Source: Flavihumibacter sp. ZG627 (GTDB lineage: Bacteria > Bacteroidota > Bacteroidia > Chitinophagales > Chitinophagaceae). Taken from it: 64,000 nucleotides of DNA. The translations under genes were made by a program, and so were the position numbers. Positions 45,434-54,328 of this stretch are shown here, in pieces (the first letter of the stretch is position 1; the number at the start of each line of letters is the position of its first letter). The DNA is taken from the NCBI RefSeq assembly GCF_000814325.1, contig NZ_JPHF01000002.1:496001-560000 (forward strand). Reading direction: 5' to 3'. Under the pieces are notes generated by a model. That model ran no database searches and was not told the DNA's origin. It saw only the letters and a program-made list of their open reading frames with translations.

Positions 45434-46675
45434 CTATTTACTCCTGATGGCAACAACGGGATCCATTTTAGCGGCGATGGATGCAGGGATAATTCCAGCT
45501 AAAATTCCTACCACTATACATATAGATACAGCTATCACCATTATATCAAGCGATATGAATATGGGAAAGCCCAGCAATTTTGAGAACACCTGGGTAAGTA
45601 TGAATACCAGCAATAATCCGATCATTCCACCCATGATACAGAGAAAGGCTGATTCCATCAGGAACTCCAGCAGGATGGTTCCTTTTTTGGCACCAATTGC
45701 CTTCTTTAGACCGATCTGGCTGGTTCTTTCCCTCACGGTTACGAACATGATATTGGCCACGCCAAACATCCCAACTACCAGTGATAATACGGCAATGAAA
45801 AATCCACCCATATTGATACCTGCAAAAATACCGGAAGCAAATTCGCCGAAAGCATCCACGTCATTTAAGGAGAAATTTTCAAGCTGCTGTGGCTTGAGTT
45901 TACGAATGGAGCGCATGGCACCCATCGTTTCATCTCTTAGTGCTGCCATAGGGATATTCTCCTTACCCTGCAACATCAGCACGGGCTGACTTGATTCTTC
46001 ACGCACAAGGGTTTTCATAAATGAATAAGGAATGATCAGGCTGTTATCAAATTCCCAACCCCCGATTATACTGGATCCCTGCTTCTTTATGAGGCCAATC
46101 ACCAATACCTGCCTGTCATAAAGCTGGATGATCCTGCCAACCGCAAGTTCAGGTCTTCCAAATAATTCCTCAGCAACTTTATCCCCTATCACACCATGAT
46201 TACTCGCGAAATCAAAATCTGACTGTTGCAGATAACGGCCATCAATAACGCTGATGGACTGGATATTGGAAAAATCTTCTGTTATTCCATATATGCGCAC
46301 ATTCTCAAGCTTCTGATCTTCAAATTCGATCTTATCCATGCGTTGAAGGGCAAAAGCTACATTTGAGGCTTCGGGGACGGCATCCTTCAACAAGGAAAGT
46401 TCCTCATATTTCGGGGTTGGGCGGTTTACCAGTTTCCAATAAGGCACCTGGCCGCTATAATCCCATTTGTCGATAAAAATGGTATTACTTCCCAGCGCTT
46501 TTATGTCCTTCTGAACATTCGCCTCCAGGCTGTTAACAGTGGCCAGCACGCCTATAATACAGAATATTCCGATAGTGATGCCGAAAAGGGACAAAAATGT
46601 CCGTAATTTGTTGGAGCGGAACTCATCCAGTGCCATTTTCAGACCGGTTCCCAGGATTTCAAGAGATCTGCGCAT
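45434..46675 (-). CDS. ABC transporter permease, MacB/FtsX type
   Basis: 413 residues: a cytoplasmic N-terminus, one membrane helix (RTFLSLFGITIGIFCIIGVLATV), a large periplasmic MacB_PCD-like domain (~45-275), then three C-terminal helices of the FtsX domain ending in the conserved GIIPASIAAKMDPVVAIRSK. Works with an ATPase encoded elsewhere; no ATP-binding subunit is adjacent. Export of lipoprotein, peptide or drug is possible, substrate not visible. A TATTTTTG element ends 4 nt before the ATG, another near-leaderless arrangement. Lies 11 bp upstream of tsaD, likely the same transcript. Confidence 0.87.
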   Translation of the reverse strand: MRRSLEILGTGLKMALDEFRSNKLRTFLSLFGITIGIFCIIGVLATVNSLEANVQKDIKALGSNTIFIDKWDYSGQVPYWKLVNRPTPKYEELSLLKDAVPEASNVAFALQRMDKIEFEDQKLENVRIYGITEDFSNIQSISVIDGRYLQQSDFDFASNHGVIGDKVAEELFGRPELAVGRIIQLYDRQVLVIGLIKKQGSSIIGGWEFDNSLIIPYSFMKTLVREESSQPVLMLQGKENIPMAALRDETMGAMRSIRKLKPQQLENFSLNDVDAFGEFASGIFAGINMGGFFIAVLSLVVGMFGVANIMFVTVRERTSQIGLKKAIGAKKGTILLEFLMESAFLCIMGGMIGLLLVFILTQVFSKLLGFPIFISLDIMVIAVSICIVVGILAGIIPASIAAKMDPVVAIRSK

Positions 46676-46679
46676 TCGT

Positions 46680-46687
46680 CAAAAATA
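46680..46687 (-). promoter_or_regulatory. -7 element immediately before the MacB-type permease
   Basis: On the minus strand TATTTTTG ends 4 nt before ATG 46675. No TTG at the expected -33 distance. Confidence 0.4.
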
Positions 46688-46796
46688 CTGTATTGTTATT
46701 CATTTTTTTCGCGAAAACTGTCTTAAATTAGAACTGATTTTAACCAGCCCTCAAACTATCATTCGGAAATTATTTCTTCACTTAAATATAATTCCA

Positions 46797-47174
46797 ATGG
46801 TTACTACAGACATTTCCCAATTGGCCGGAGAGTGTTCAACCTGGAGAAACACCCTCCGCGATCAGAGAAGCAACTTCTCTTCCCTCAATGAAAAGCTCCA
46901 GCAACTCTCTACCAACCTCCAGGACCGAAACCAGCTCACCGACCTGGAACATCTTCAAAACCAGTTTTACATTCAGCAAATCAACATTCACGATTTGAAG
47001 CATGCCATCAAAGAGCATGAACGGATCGCGGAATGGGAGATCTCCCAGAAGGGGCAGGTGACGGATGCCACCTGGTCGGCGCATGAAGATCTGCACTCGC
47101 AGTTCGAACAGCTACAGGGTACCTTACAGCAGGTACAGGGAGAGTTTAAACAGTTTGTCGGCAAGATGCAATAA
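46797..47174 (+). CDS. Small coiled-coil protein of unknown function
   Basis: 125 residues from ATG 46797; the frame is open upstream to 46539 but overlaps the divergent permease. Almost wholly helical with heptad-like spacing (SSLNEKLQQLSTNLQDR, LEHLQNQFYIQQINIHDLKHAI, FEQLQGTLQQVQGEFKQFVGKM), rich in Gln, no membrane segment. Looks like a soluble scaffolding or spacer protein; no recognised family. Followed by an inverted-repeat element and the EF-G-like gene. Confidence 0.65.
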   Translation: MVTTDISQLAGECSTWRNTLRDQRSNFSSLNEKLQQLSTNLQDRNQLTDLEHLQNQFYIQQINIHDLKHAIKEHERIAEWEISQKGQVTDATWSAHEDLHSQFEQLQGTLQQVQGEFKQFVGKMQ

Positions 47175-47183
47175 ACAAATTTT

Positions 47184-47303
47184 AATTGCTGGTTGATGAT
47201 TGCTGGTTGCTGAACGACAACAGTAATCTATTGGCGGCTACAGTGAAGTACCGCAGACCGATCCATCATACAATCAGAGATCAGCAATCATCAATCTTCA
47301 ATT
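47184..47303. repeat. Repeat-built inverted repeat upstream of the EF-G-like gene
   Basis: Left arm 47184-47205 and right arm 47282-47303 match at 18 of 22 positions, with a 13-nt perfect core (TTGATGATTGCTG at 47193-47205; complement at 47282-47294) and a 76-nt middle. The left arm is also part of a 14-bp tandem duplication (47185-47198 and 47199-47212, 13/14 identical). Ends 7 nt before the ATG. Confidence 0.7.
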
Positions 47304-47310
47304 ATTTTTT

Positions 47311-49449
47311 ATGTCGGCCGAATTTGATACCAATCATGTAAAAAATATCGTCTTGCTTGGCCATGCCGGTTCAGGTAAGACCTCATTAGCGGAGAGCATG
47401 CTTTTTGAAGCAGGACTCATTCCACGCCGCGGCTCAGTTGCCGCGGGCACTACTACGGGCGATTACCATGAGCTTGAACAGGCTCGTGGAAATAGTATTT
47501 TCTCCAAACTTATGCACAGCAAATGGCGCGGCTATAAGATCAATATCCTGGACACCCCGGGATATGATGATTTTGCTGGTGAGGTGATCTCTGCACTTCG
47601 TGTAGCCGATACCGGTGTAATGTTACTTAATGCTTCCATGGGTGTTGAAGTAGGCACTGATATTATCTGGCAATACACCGAACAGTTCAAGACGCCAATG
47701 ATATTTGCGGTTAACCAGCTCGATCATGAGCAGGCTGATTATGATAAAACATTACAGCAGGCCAAAGAGCATTTCGGATCTAAGATCGTGGTGGTGCAGT
47801 ATCCTGTGCAACAGGGCGCAGGTTTCCATGAGATCATTGACGTACTCCGCATGACCCTTTATAAATTCCATGATAGTGGGGGGAAGCCCGAGAAGCTTCC
47901 TATTCCTGATGCTGAAAAAGAAAAAGCAGAACGCCTGCACAAAGAACTTGTGGAAGCCGTTGCCAGCAATGATGAGACGCTGATGGAACATTATTTTGAC
48001 AAAGGCGAACTGGATGAAGATGAAATGAAGGAAGGCATGAAAAAAGCCATGATCAATCACGATCTCTTTCCTTTGTTCTGCCTCTCTGCCGAACGCAATA
48101 TGGGTAGCGGCCGGCTGATGGGCTTCATCGATAATGTTTGTCCCTCCGCCAACGAAATGCCTCCCCAAAAAACGCTGAAGGGGAGCACATTGAAATGTGA
48201 TGCGTCTGGTCCCACCTGCATCTTTGTATATAAAACAGTTACAGAACCGCATGTAGGGGAGATGTCCTTTTTCAAAGTGTATTCCGGGGTAGTGAAATCG
48301 GGTATGGAGCTGGTAAATGAAAACACCAATGTTTCTGAAAAGATCAACCAGTTATTTATTGTGGAAGGAAACAAGCGTACCAATGTGAACGAGCTAAGTG
48401 CCGGTGATATAGGGGCTACTTTAAAGCTTCGCAACACGCATGTTAACAATACTCTCCATGAAAAAGGGAAAGATATTGAACTGGTCCCCATATCCTTTCC
48501 ACCTCCTAATATGAGCATGGCCATTGAGCCGGTGAATAAAGGAGAAGAGGATAAACTTTCGCAGGCATTGCACCAGTTGGTGGATGAAGATCCAACCATT
48601 AAAGTGGAGATCTCTCCCGAACTAAAGCAAACCATCATCCATTGCCAGGGTGATATGCATCTTGCAGTGATCAAATGGAAGATAGAGCATCTTGCAAAGA
48701 TTGAGGTTCGTTTTATCCGACCAAAAATCGCCTACCGCGAAACCATCCGTAAGAGTGCAGATGCACAGTACAGGCATAAAAAACAATCGGGTGGGGCAGG
48801 ACAGTTTGGGGAAGTGCATATGCGGATAGAACCTTTTACAGAGGGCATGCCAGAGCCAACGGGATTGAACGTTCGCGGCAGGGAGACCCACGATCTGCCA
48901 TGGGGCGGAAAACTGGTATACTATAATTGTATTGTAGGCGGTGCTATTGATGTGCGTTTCCTTCCTTCCATTATGAAAGGGGTGATGGAAAAAATGCAGG
49001 AAGGTCCGCTTACCGGCAGTTATGTTCGTGATATCAGGGTAAGTGTATTCGATGGTAAAATGCACCCCGTTGATTCCAACGATATTTCCTTCAAACTGGC
49101 GGGATTACAGGCTTTCCGGCAGGCTTTCCGCGAGGCAGATCCACAACTGCTGGAACCTATCTATAAACTGGAAGTTATGTGTCCCGAAGACCTTACCGGT
49201 GCGGTTATGGGTGACCTGCAGACCAGAAGGGCGCTGGTGGAAGGCATGGAAACTGAGGGACAGTTTTCTAAAATCACAGCTAAGGTTCCGATAGCAGAAA
49301 TGTTCGAGTATTCCTCATCGTTACGCTCTATTACACAGGGCAGGGCCAAGTTCAAAATGGAGTTCGACAGTTATGTTGTTGTTCCATATGAACTGCAGAA
49401 AAAACTGACCGAGGATTATAATAAGCATGCGGTGATGGAAGAAGCCTAG
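47311..49449 (+). CDS. Elongation factor G-like protein (EF-G paralogue with altered GTPase motifs)
   Basis: 712 residues with the full EF-G layout: G domain, domain II (~300-390), domain III, domain IV (VGGAIDVRFLPSIMKGVMEKM), and C-terminal domain V (EPIYKLEVMCPEDLTGAVMGDLQ). It is not the housekeeping factor: the P-loop is GHAGSGKT (17-24), switch I reads RGNSI instead of RGITI, G3 is DTPGY with Tyr85 where EF-G has its catalytic His, and G4 is NQLD rather than NKMD. This matches the EF-G2/FusA2-like subgroup. From memory, a Bacteroides EF-G paralogue is reported to translocate without GTPase activity. Not near rpsL/rpsG/tuf. Flanked on both sides by inverted repeats. Confidence 0.88.
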   Translation: MSAEFDTNHVKNIVLLGHAGSGKTSLAESMLFEAGLIPRRGSVAAGTTTGDYHELEQARGNSIFSKLMHSKWRGYKINILDTPGYDDFAGEVISALRVADTGVMLLNASMGVEVGTDIIWQYTEQFKTPMIFAVNQLDHEQADYDKTLQQAKEHFGSKIVVVQYPVQQGAGFHEIIDVLRMTLYKFHDSGGKPEKLPIPDAEKEKAERLHKELVEAVASNDETLMEHYFDKGELDEDEMKEGMKKAMINHDLFPLFCLSAERNMGSGRLMGFIDNVCPSANEMPPQKTLKGSTLKCDASGPTCIFVYKTVTEPHVGEMSFFKVYSGVVKSGMELVNENTNVSEKINQLFIVEGNKRTNVNELSAGDIGATLKLRNTHVNNTLHEKGKDIELVPISFPPPNMSMAIEPVNKGEEDKLSQALHQLVDEDPTIKVEISPELKQTIIHCQGDMHLAVIKWKIEHLAKIEVRFIRPKIAYRETIRKSADAQYRHKKQSGGAGQFGEVHMRIEPFTEGMPEPTGLNVRGRETHDLPWGGKLVYYNCIVGGAIDVRFLPSIMKGVMEKMQEGPLTGSYVRDIRVSVFDGKMHPVDSNDISFKLAGLQAFRQAFREADPQLLEPIYKLEVMCPEDLTGAVMGDLQTRRALVEGMETEGQFSKITAKVPIAEMFEYSSSLRSITQGRAKFKMEFDSYVVVPYELQKKLTEDYNKHAVMEEA

Positions 49450-49451
49450 AC

Positions 49452-49595
49452 AGGTAAGAGGGAAGAGGTAAGAGGTAAGATTTACGTGGGGGATGTACTG
49501 CGGTTTTTGGGAGAATGTGAGTGCAGCATCCAAAACTAATTCTTACATCTTACCTCTTACTTTTTACCTCTTAAATCTTACCTCTTAAACCTTAC
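49452..49595. repeat. Repeat-built inverted repeat downstream of the EF-G-like gene
   Basis: Left side holds three AGGTAAG units (49452, 49466, 49473). The right side holds complements, including ATCTTACCTCTTAC at 49547-49560, a perfect 14-nt partner of 49468-49481, and a second copy of 13 nt at 49575-49587. The right side runs into the stop codon of the convergent gene. It may act as a terminator, but there is no simple T-run. Confidence 0.7.
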
Positions 49596-50148
49596 TTGTT
49601 GGGTGTACGTTAACCAGCACTTTATATTCCCCTAACAAAACGATCAGCTCAACTTGAACACGCAAATCCATATACTCTCCCTCTGCGTGAGGCAGGTAGT
49701 AAAATGAACTGGTGAATTTGTTTTCGGTTGAGGGTGGCTGATAGTCTGAACGGAATTGGACCTGACTGCCATCGGGCAGGGAGAGTTTTGTGGCTTTCAT
49801 TCGCTGGCATATCTTCTTGTAAAGGGCTGCAGCTTCGTCATACTCTTCTGTTGTAAGCATCACTGCCTGCCAGCTGGCGGTGGTATCCTCTACTGAATGA
49901 AACCGTGTGATAACAGATTGCTCGGCACCGGGTAGCTCTACCAGCGAAGCATACTTTTCATATTCAGCTTCATCATTTACCAGAGGGCCCTGGATGTTCC
50001 TGAAATTGGTGGAGAAATCAAAGATGACAGCCTGTATCGCCTCATCAAAACCCGGCGGGTTATGACGGGACAGGGGACGAATGGCCGGCTGGGAAAAGGA
50101 AAGCACATAGAATACCATCATCAGGACGGTAGTTAGGGTCTTTTTCAT
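49585..50148 (-). CDS. Exported protein of unknown function
   Basis: 187 residues from ATG 50148, which opens with a signal peptide (KKTLTTVLMMVFYVLSFSQ); 29 further in-frame residues upstream look non-coding. The mature part is mixed alpha/beta: GFDEAIQAVIFDFSTNFRNIQG, EQSVITRFHS, YDEAAALYKKICQRM, then beta strands with SFYYLPHAEGEYMDLRVQVELI. No family recognised. Its stop codon lies within the repeat element shared with the EF-G-like gene. Probably periplasmic. Confidence 0.68.
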   Translation of the reverse strand: MKKTLTTVLMMVFYVLSFSQPAIRPLSRHNPPGFDEAIQAVIFDFSTNFRNIQGPLVNDEAEYEKYASLVELPGAEQSVITRFHSVEDTTASWQAVMLTTEEYDEAAALYKKICQRMKATKLSLPDGSQVQFRSDYQPPSTENKFTSSFYYLPHAEGEYMDLRVQVELIVLLGEYKVLVNVHPTSKV

Positions 50149-50314
50149 TGGTTTAGATTGATCCGCAATGATAAGAAATTTAGGATAACCGCTGGTAATG
50201 AAATGGTTATGATGCTTTTCGATGAATGGACACAATTTTGAATTTGATTACCCGTTTTTTAATGGATTCGTTTTTAATCCGTATTTCAATACCCTTTCGA
50301 AAACTAAGAAACCC

Positions 50315-50560
50315 ATGAATGAACAGTTGTATTTCAACGACCAGGCACATATTGCCGAAAAGTTTCAAATGATCCAGGACCACCTGAGCGATTCAAGCAA
50401 AATGGCGGTGCTGAAGATCCGCAACTGGAAACTGGTAGAGCATTTGCCCGAAACAAGTCAACGCTATCAGAAGCACATGCAACAAACCTTATTCAACGTT
50501 GTGCCAAATGAATTTATACTCTGCGAAGTAGGGTATTACTTCTTCCCGGTAAACAACTGA
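50315..50560 (+). CDS. Small protein of unknown function
   Basis: 81 residues from ATG 50315 (an ATG at 50222 would add 31 residues from T-rich, Phe/Asn-rich sequence that looks non-coding). Soluble; first half charged (EQLYFNDQAHIAEKFQMI, SKMAVLKIRNWKLVEHLPE), second half with an aromatic finish (CEVGYYFFPV). No family recognised. Convincing as a gene because it ends directly at a strong terminator and has codon usage like its neighbours. Confidence 0.55.
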   Translation: MNEQLYFNDQAHIAEKFQMIQDHLSDSSKMAVLKIRNWKLVEHLPETSQRYQKHMQQTLFNVVPNEFILCEVGYYFFPVNN

Positions 50561-50561
50561 T

Positions 50562-50592
50562 AAAAAAGGGCCGCTTTAGCGGTCCTTTTTTA
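50562..50592 (+). terminator. Intrinsic terminator before the Ca2+-ATPase gene
   Basis: Fourteen-base arms with one G.U (50562-50575 and 50578-50591), G/C core and long A/T ends, T-run included. It lies only 11 nt before the next ATG (50603). Confidence 0.88.
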
Positions 50593-50602
50593 TCTTTATG
50601 GC

Positions 50603-53203
50603 ATGGCATGGCACAATACCAACATTGAAGACAATTTATCCAAACTCAATACCAGTACCAAAGGCCTAAGCAGTGATGAGATCCCACGCCGGGTAGAAGA
50701 ATATGGCCTAAACGTTATCACTGCACAAAAGAAAAAATCCCCCATTACACTTTTCCTTGCACAGTTCAAGGATTTCATGATAATCGTTTTAATGGCTGCT
50801 GCAGTGCTTGCGGGCGTATTCGGCGACCTCATTGATGCCACTGCCATCCTCCTTATTGTTATCATCAATGCGATAGTTGGTTTTGTCCAGGAGTATAATG
50901 CAGAGAAAGCTATTGAAAGCCTGAAAAAAATGGCCGCCTCTTCGGCTGTTGTTATCCGTGATGGCAAGCCGGTAACTATTCCAGCTGAAGAATTGGTGCC
51001 GGGAGATATCGTTAAGCTGGAAGCAGGTAATATTGTTCCTGCAGATCTCCGGTTGATTGAAACAAGCCAGTTAAAAGTAACCGAGGCCAGCCTCACAGGA
51101 GAGTCTGAAGCAGTAGAAAAAAATCCGGACACACTTGATAGTGAGGATGTGCCCCTGGGAGACCGGCTCAATATGGCATTCAAAAGCACACATATTGCCT
51201 ATGGCCGTGCAACAGCAGTAGTGGTGAATACAGCGATGCATACAGAATTGGGCAAGATCGCAGGCATGTTGCAGGGAGAAGAATCAAAAACACCCTTACA
51301 ACACCGGCTGGCTGCCTTTGGTAAAAAACTATCCTGGGCTGTACTGGCAATATGTGCGCTTGTGTTCATCATTGGCATTATCAGGGGTGAAGAACCACTG
51401 CCCATACTGCTTACAGCAATCTCACTTGCCGTGGCAGCAATACCCGAAGCATTACCAGCAGTAGTTACCATCGCACTCGCAATAGGTGCCAAGAGAATGG
51501 TCAGACAACAGGCACTCATCCGCAAACTCCCCGCCGTTGAAACACTTGGTTCGGTCACCTATATCTGTTCCGACAAAACCGGTACACTTACCAAAAATAA
51601 GATGACGGTTGAAAAAGTGTATGTAGAAGCAAACTTCATTGCCCCGGCAGATATGCACCTGGATGGAATCAGCGAAAATGAAAAATGGCTGCTCCATGCA
51701 CTCACCCTGAATAATGATGTGGTTGCAGATGCAAATAAAACCGCCATGGGCGATCCCACGGAAATCGCCTTATATGAACTTGCGGAACAAAATAATATCA
51801 GCAAGTTTGAACTGGAAGAATTGTTTCCACGCGTAAATGAAATTCCTTTTGACGGTGATCGTAAAATGATGACAACCATTCATCGTCATGATAATGCTTA
51901 TTTTTCTTTCACCAAAGGAGCGCTGGATGTATTGGTAACAAAAGCCGCGGGATTAAAAGGAGAGGACAGTGAAAAATTAAAAGAGGCATCTGATACAATG
52001 GCCATGGATGGCCTGCGGGTATTGGGTTTCGCCATGCGTAAATGGGATCATGAACCTTCCGTTGAAGAAGTAAAGACCATTGAGAGCAACCTGGAGATAC
52101 TTGGCGCTGTGGGGATGATGGACCCACCACGCGAAGAAGCTATTCAGGCAGTCACAGAATGTAAAACTGCCGGAATAAAAACGGTTATGATAACAGGCGA
52201 CCATCCCCTTACAGCAAAAACCATCGCAAAACGTATCGGTATCCTGGAAGAGAATAATGATGAGGTAATTACCGGTCCGCAGTTGGATGCATTGACCGAC
52301 CAGGAGTTCACTGATAAAGTGGAACATATTCGGGTATACGCCAGGGTTTCACCTGTCCAGAAATTAAAGATCGTGCAGGCCCTGCAGGAAAAAGGACAAT
52401 TCGTTGCAATGACCGGCGATGGTGTAAATGATGCGCCGTCACTGAAGAAAGCAAACATTGGTATAGCAATGGGCATAACCGGAACGGATGTTTCCAAAGA
52501 AGCCGGTCATATGATTTTGCTGGATGATAATTTTGCCACCATTGTAAAATCTGTAAAAAGCGGCAGAAGGATCTATGACAATATCCGGAAGTTTATCAAG
52601 TATGTGCTAACGGGCAACTCGGGTGAAATCTGGACAATATTTCTTGCGCCATTCTTTGGACTTCCCGTGCCTTTATTGCCCATTCATATATTATGGATTA
52701 ATCTAGTTACGGATGGATTACCCGGACTCGCACTTGCCTATGAGCCGGCAGAAAAAGGAATTATGAAACGGCCACCCCGCCATCCCAATGAAAGCATCTT
52801 TTCCAAGGGGCTTGGACTCCATGCCATCTGGGTAGGATTGCTTATGGGTGCTATCACCCTGATTACACAGGCTTTCGAGATACAGTCGGGTAACCACGAC
52901 TGGCAAACGATCGTATTCACAGTACTTTGTTTCAGCCAGATGGGGCATGTGCTTGCCATAAGGTCGGATCAGGATTCCTTCTTTACACAGAGAATATTTT
53001 CCAATAAAAGGTTGATATTTTCAGTGGCTCTCACCTTTCTTTTACAACTCATGATCATCTATACACCGGTGATGAATCCAATATTTAAAACAGCACCACT
53101 TTCGCTTACTGATCTGGGTATTGCTATGGCAATTTCATCAGCTGTATTTTTTGCAGTGGAAATTGAAAAATGGTTTAAACGTCGCAAAAGCAGAACAGTT
53201 TAA
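50603..53203 (+). CDS. Calcium-transporting P-type ATPase (P2A-like)
   Basis: 866 residues. Cation ATPase with about ten membrane helices. Phosphorylated Asp in CSDKTGTLTKNKM; actuator TGES; nucleotide-domain KGALDVL and TGDGVNDAPSLKKANIGIAMG. Ca-site-like residues in the membrane: PEALP in M4 (Glu), GNSGE in M5 (Asn, Glu) and NLVTDGLP in M6 (Asn, Thr, Asp), matching P2A pumps rather than Na/K or H pumps. Likely expels Ca2+ (or Mn2+) from the cytoplasm. The ATG follows a terminator by 11 nt, so the promoter must overlap it. The AI-2E-type permease gene starts 26 bp downstream. Confidence 0.9.
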   Translation: MAWHNTNIEDNLSKLNTSTKGLSSDEIPRRVEEYGLNVITAQKKKSPITLFLAQFKDFMIIVLMAAAVLAGVFGDLIDATAILLIVIINAIVGFVQEYNAEKAIESLKKMAASSAVVIRDGKPVTIPAEELVPGDIVKLEAGNIVPADLRLIETSQLKVTEASLTGESEAVEKNPDTLDSEDVPLGDRLNMAFKSTHIAYGRATAVVVNTAMHTELGKIAGMLQGEESKTPLQHRLAAFGKKLSWAVLAICALVFIIGIIRGEEPLPILLTAISLAVAAIPEALPAVVTIALAIGAKRMVRQQALIRKLPAVETLGSVTYICSDKTGTLTKNKMTVEKVYVEANFIAPADMHLDGISENEKWLLHALTLNNDVVADANKTAMGDPTEIALYELAEQNNISKFELEELFPRVNEIPFDGDRKMMTTIHRHDNAYFSFTKGALDVLVTKAAGLKGEDSEKLKEASDTMAMDGLRVLGFAMRKWDHEPSVEEVKTIESNLEILGAVGMMDPPREEAIQAVTECKTAGIKTVMITGDHPLTAKTIAKRIGILEENNDEVITGPQLDALTDQEFTDKVEHIRVYARVSPVQKLKIVQALQEKGQFVAMTGDGVNDAPSLKKANIGIAMGITGTDVSKEAGHMILLDDNFATIVKSVKSGRRIYDNIRKFIKYVLTGNSGEIWTIFLAPFFGLPVPLLPIHILWINLVTDGLPGLALAYEPAEKGIMKRPPRHPNESIFSKGLGLHAIWVGLLMGAITLITQAFEIQSGNHDWQTIVFTVLCFSQMGHVLAIRSDQDSFFTQRIFSNKRLIFSVALTFLLQLMIIYTPVMNPIFKTAPLSLTDLGIAMAISSAVFFAVEIEKWFKRRKSRTV

Positions 53204-53229
53204 GTAAATTCACAACAAACTAAGTTTAA

Positions 53230-54258
53230 ATGCCCAGGTACTTGCAATTATTGCTGGCTATAGTGCTGGCGGGTGTAATACTCTATACCGGGCGCTCGCT
53301 TTTTATACCACTCAGCTTTGCCTTGCTGATCAGTTTTATCCTGTATCCCATTTGTAAATGGATGGAAAAAAAGGGGATGGGAAAATCAACAGCCATAATC
53401 CTGAATCTCGTAATGGTAACGCTATTATTAACGGGAATTATATTTCTGCTAATTCAGCAGTTACAGAATTTTGGAAATGAATGGCCTCTACTCAGAGATA
53501 AGCTGAACCAGTCTTCCATCCAGTTCTCTGCTTACCTGGTGGAGGAATGGAATGTTAGTGAAGCAACCCAGAAAGAATGGCTGGAAGAATTCGGCAAGAA
53601 TTCCACCTCGCATATATTTGGCCTGGTACAGCAAACTATCAGCGCATCTGCCGTGTCGGCTGTTTTATTATTCCTCATTCCCATTTACAGTTTTCTTATT
53701 TTGTATTATCGACACAGGCTCGTAAAAGCACTCATATTATTTTTGCCGGCACACTATCGTACAGGTATAATCGAAATCATCCAGCTTGCCATTCATTCCT
53801 ACTATGAATTCATTAAAGGAATGATCGTGGTATACCTTATCGTTGGAGTTCTTAATAGTGTTGGCCTTTTATTACTGGGTGTACCGCATGCAATACTCTT
53901 CGGATGCATTGCAGCACTGCTAACTTTTATTCCTTATGTGGGAATATTGGTAGCATCGCTCTTTCCGATTACACTTTCATGGGTCACTTACAATTCGATC
54001 TGGTATCCCATTGGCGTGATAGGCATTTTTGCCTTCGTGCAATACCTGGAAGCCAATGTAATATTTCCATGGGCAGTAAGCAGGAGGCTCAACCTGAACA
54101 CGCTGATGACCATCGTAACAATTATTATTGGTGGTATCCTTTGGGGTGCTGCTGGCATGATCCTGTTTGTACCATTTGCGGCTATCCTGAAACTGGTGGC
54201 CGAAAGAATGGAAGGAGGAGAGGCGACCGCGGAACTGCTTGGAGATGATAAACCATGA
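53230..54258 (+). CDS. AI-2E family permease
   Basis: 342 residues, about seven to eight hydrophobic segments: N-terminal pair (LQLLLAIVLAGVILYTG, SFALLISFILYPI), a long amphipathic loop (~70-130), then C-terminal helices including the family blocks GCIAALLTFIPYVGILVA, AFVQYLEANVIFPWAVSRRLNLN and IIGGILWGAAGMILFVPFAAILK. The family includes TqsA-type and Na+/H+ antiporter-type proteins; substrate cannot be named. Probably co-transcribed with the Ca2+-type ATPase 26 bp upstream. Confidence 0.88.
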   Translation: MPRYLQLLLAIVLAGVILYTGRSLFIPLSFALLISFILYPICKWMEKKGMGKSTAIILNLVMVTLLLTGIIFLLIQQLQNFGNEWPLLRDKLNQSSIQFSAYLVEEWNVSEATQKEWLEEFGKNSTSHIFGLVQQTISASAVSAVLLFLIPIYSFLILYYRHRLVKALILFLPAHYRTGIIEIIQLAIHSYYEFIKGMIVVYLIVGVLNSVGLLLLGVPHAILFGCIAALLTFIPYVGILVASLFPITLSWVTYNSIWYPIGVIGIFAFVQYLEANVIFPWAVSRRLNLNTLMTIVTIIIGGILWGAAGMILFVPFAAILKLVAERMEGGEATAELLGDDKP

Positions 54259-54292
54259 AACTATCAACTGTTAGTTTTATGGGCTTCCTCCT

Positions 54293-54300
54293 TACATTTG
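54293..54300 (+). promoter_or_regulatory. -7 element before the thiolase gene
   Basis: TACATTTG, 28 nt before ATG 54329. No TTG at the usual -33 distance. Confidence 0.4.
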
Positions 54301-54328
54301 CTAATAATTCAAATTCGAAAACTTGCAT

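Noticed and set aside
50222-50314. N-terminal extension of the small orphan at 50315
   Set aside because: T-rich sequence giving Phe/Asn repeats; looks like leader DNA. The choice of ATG 50315 is not certain.
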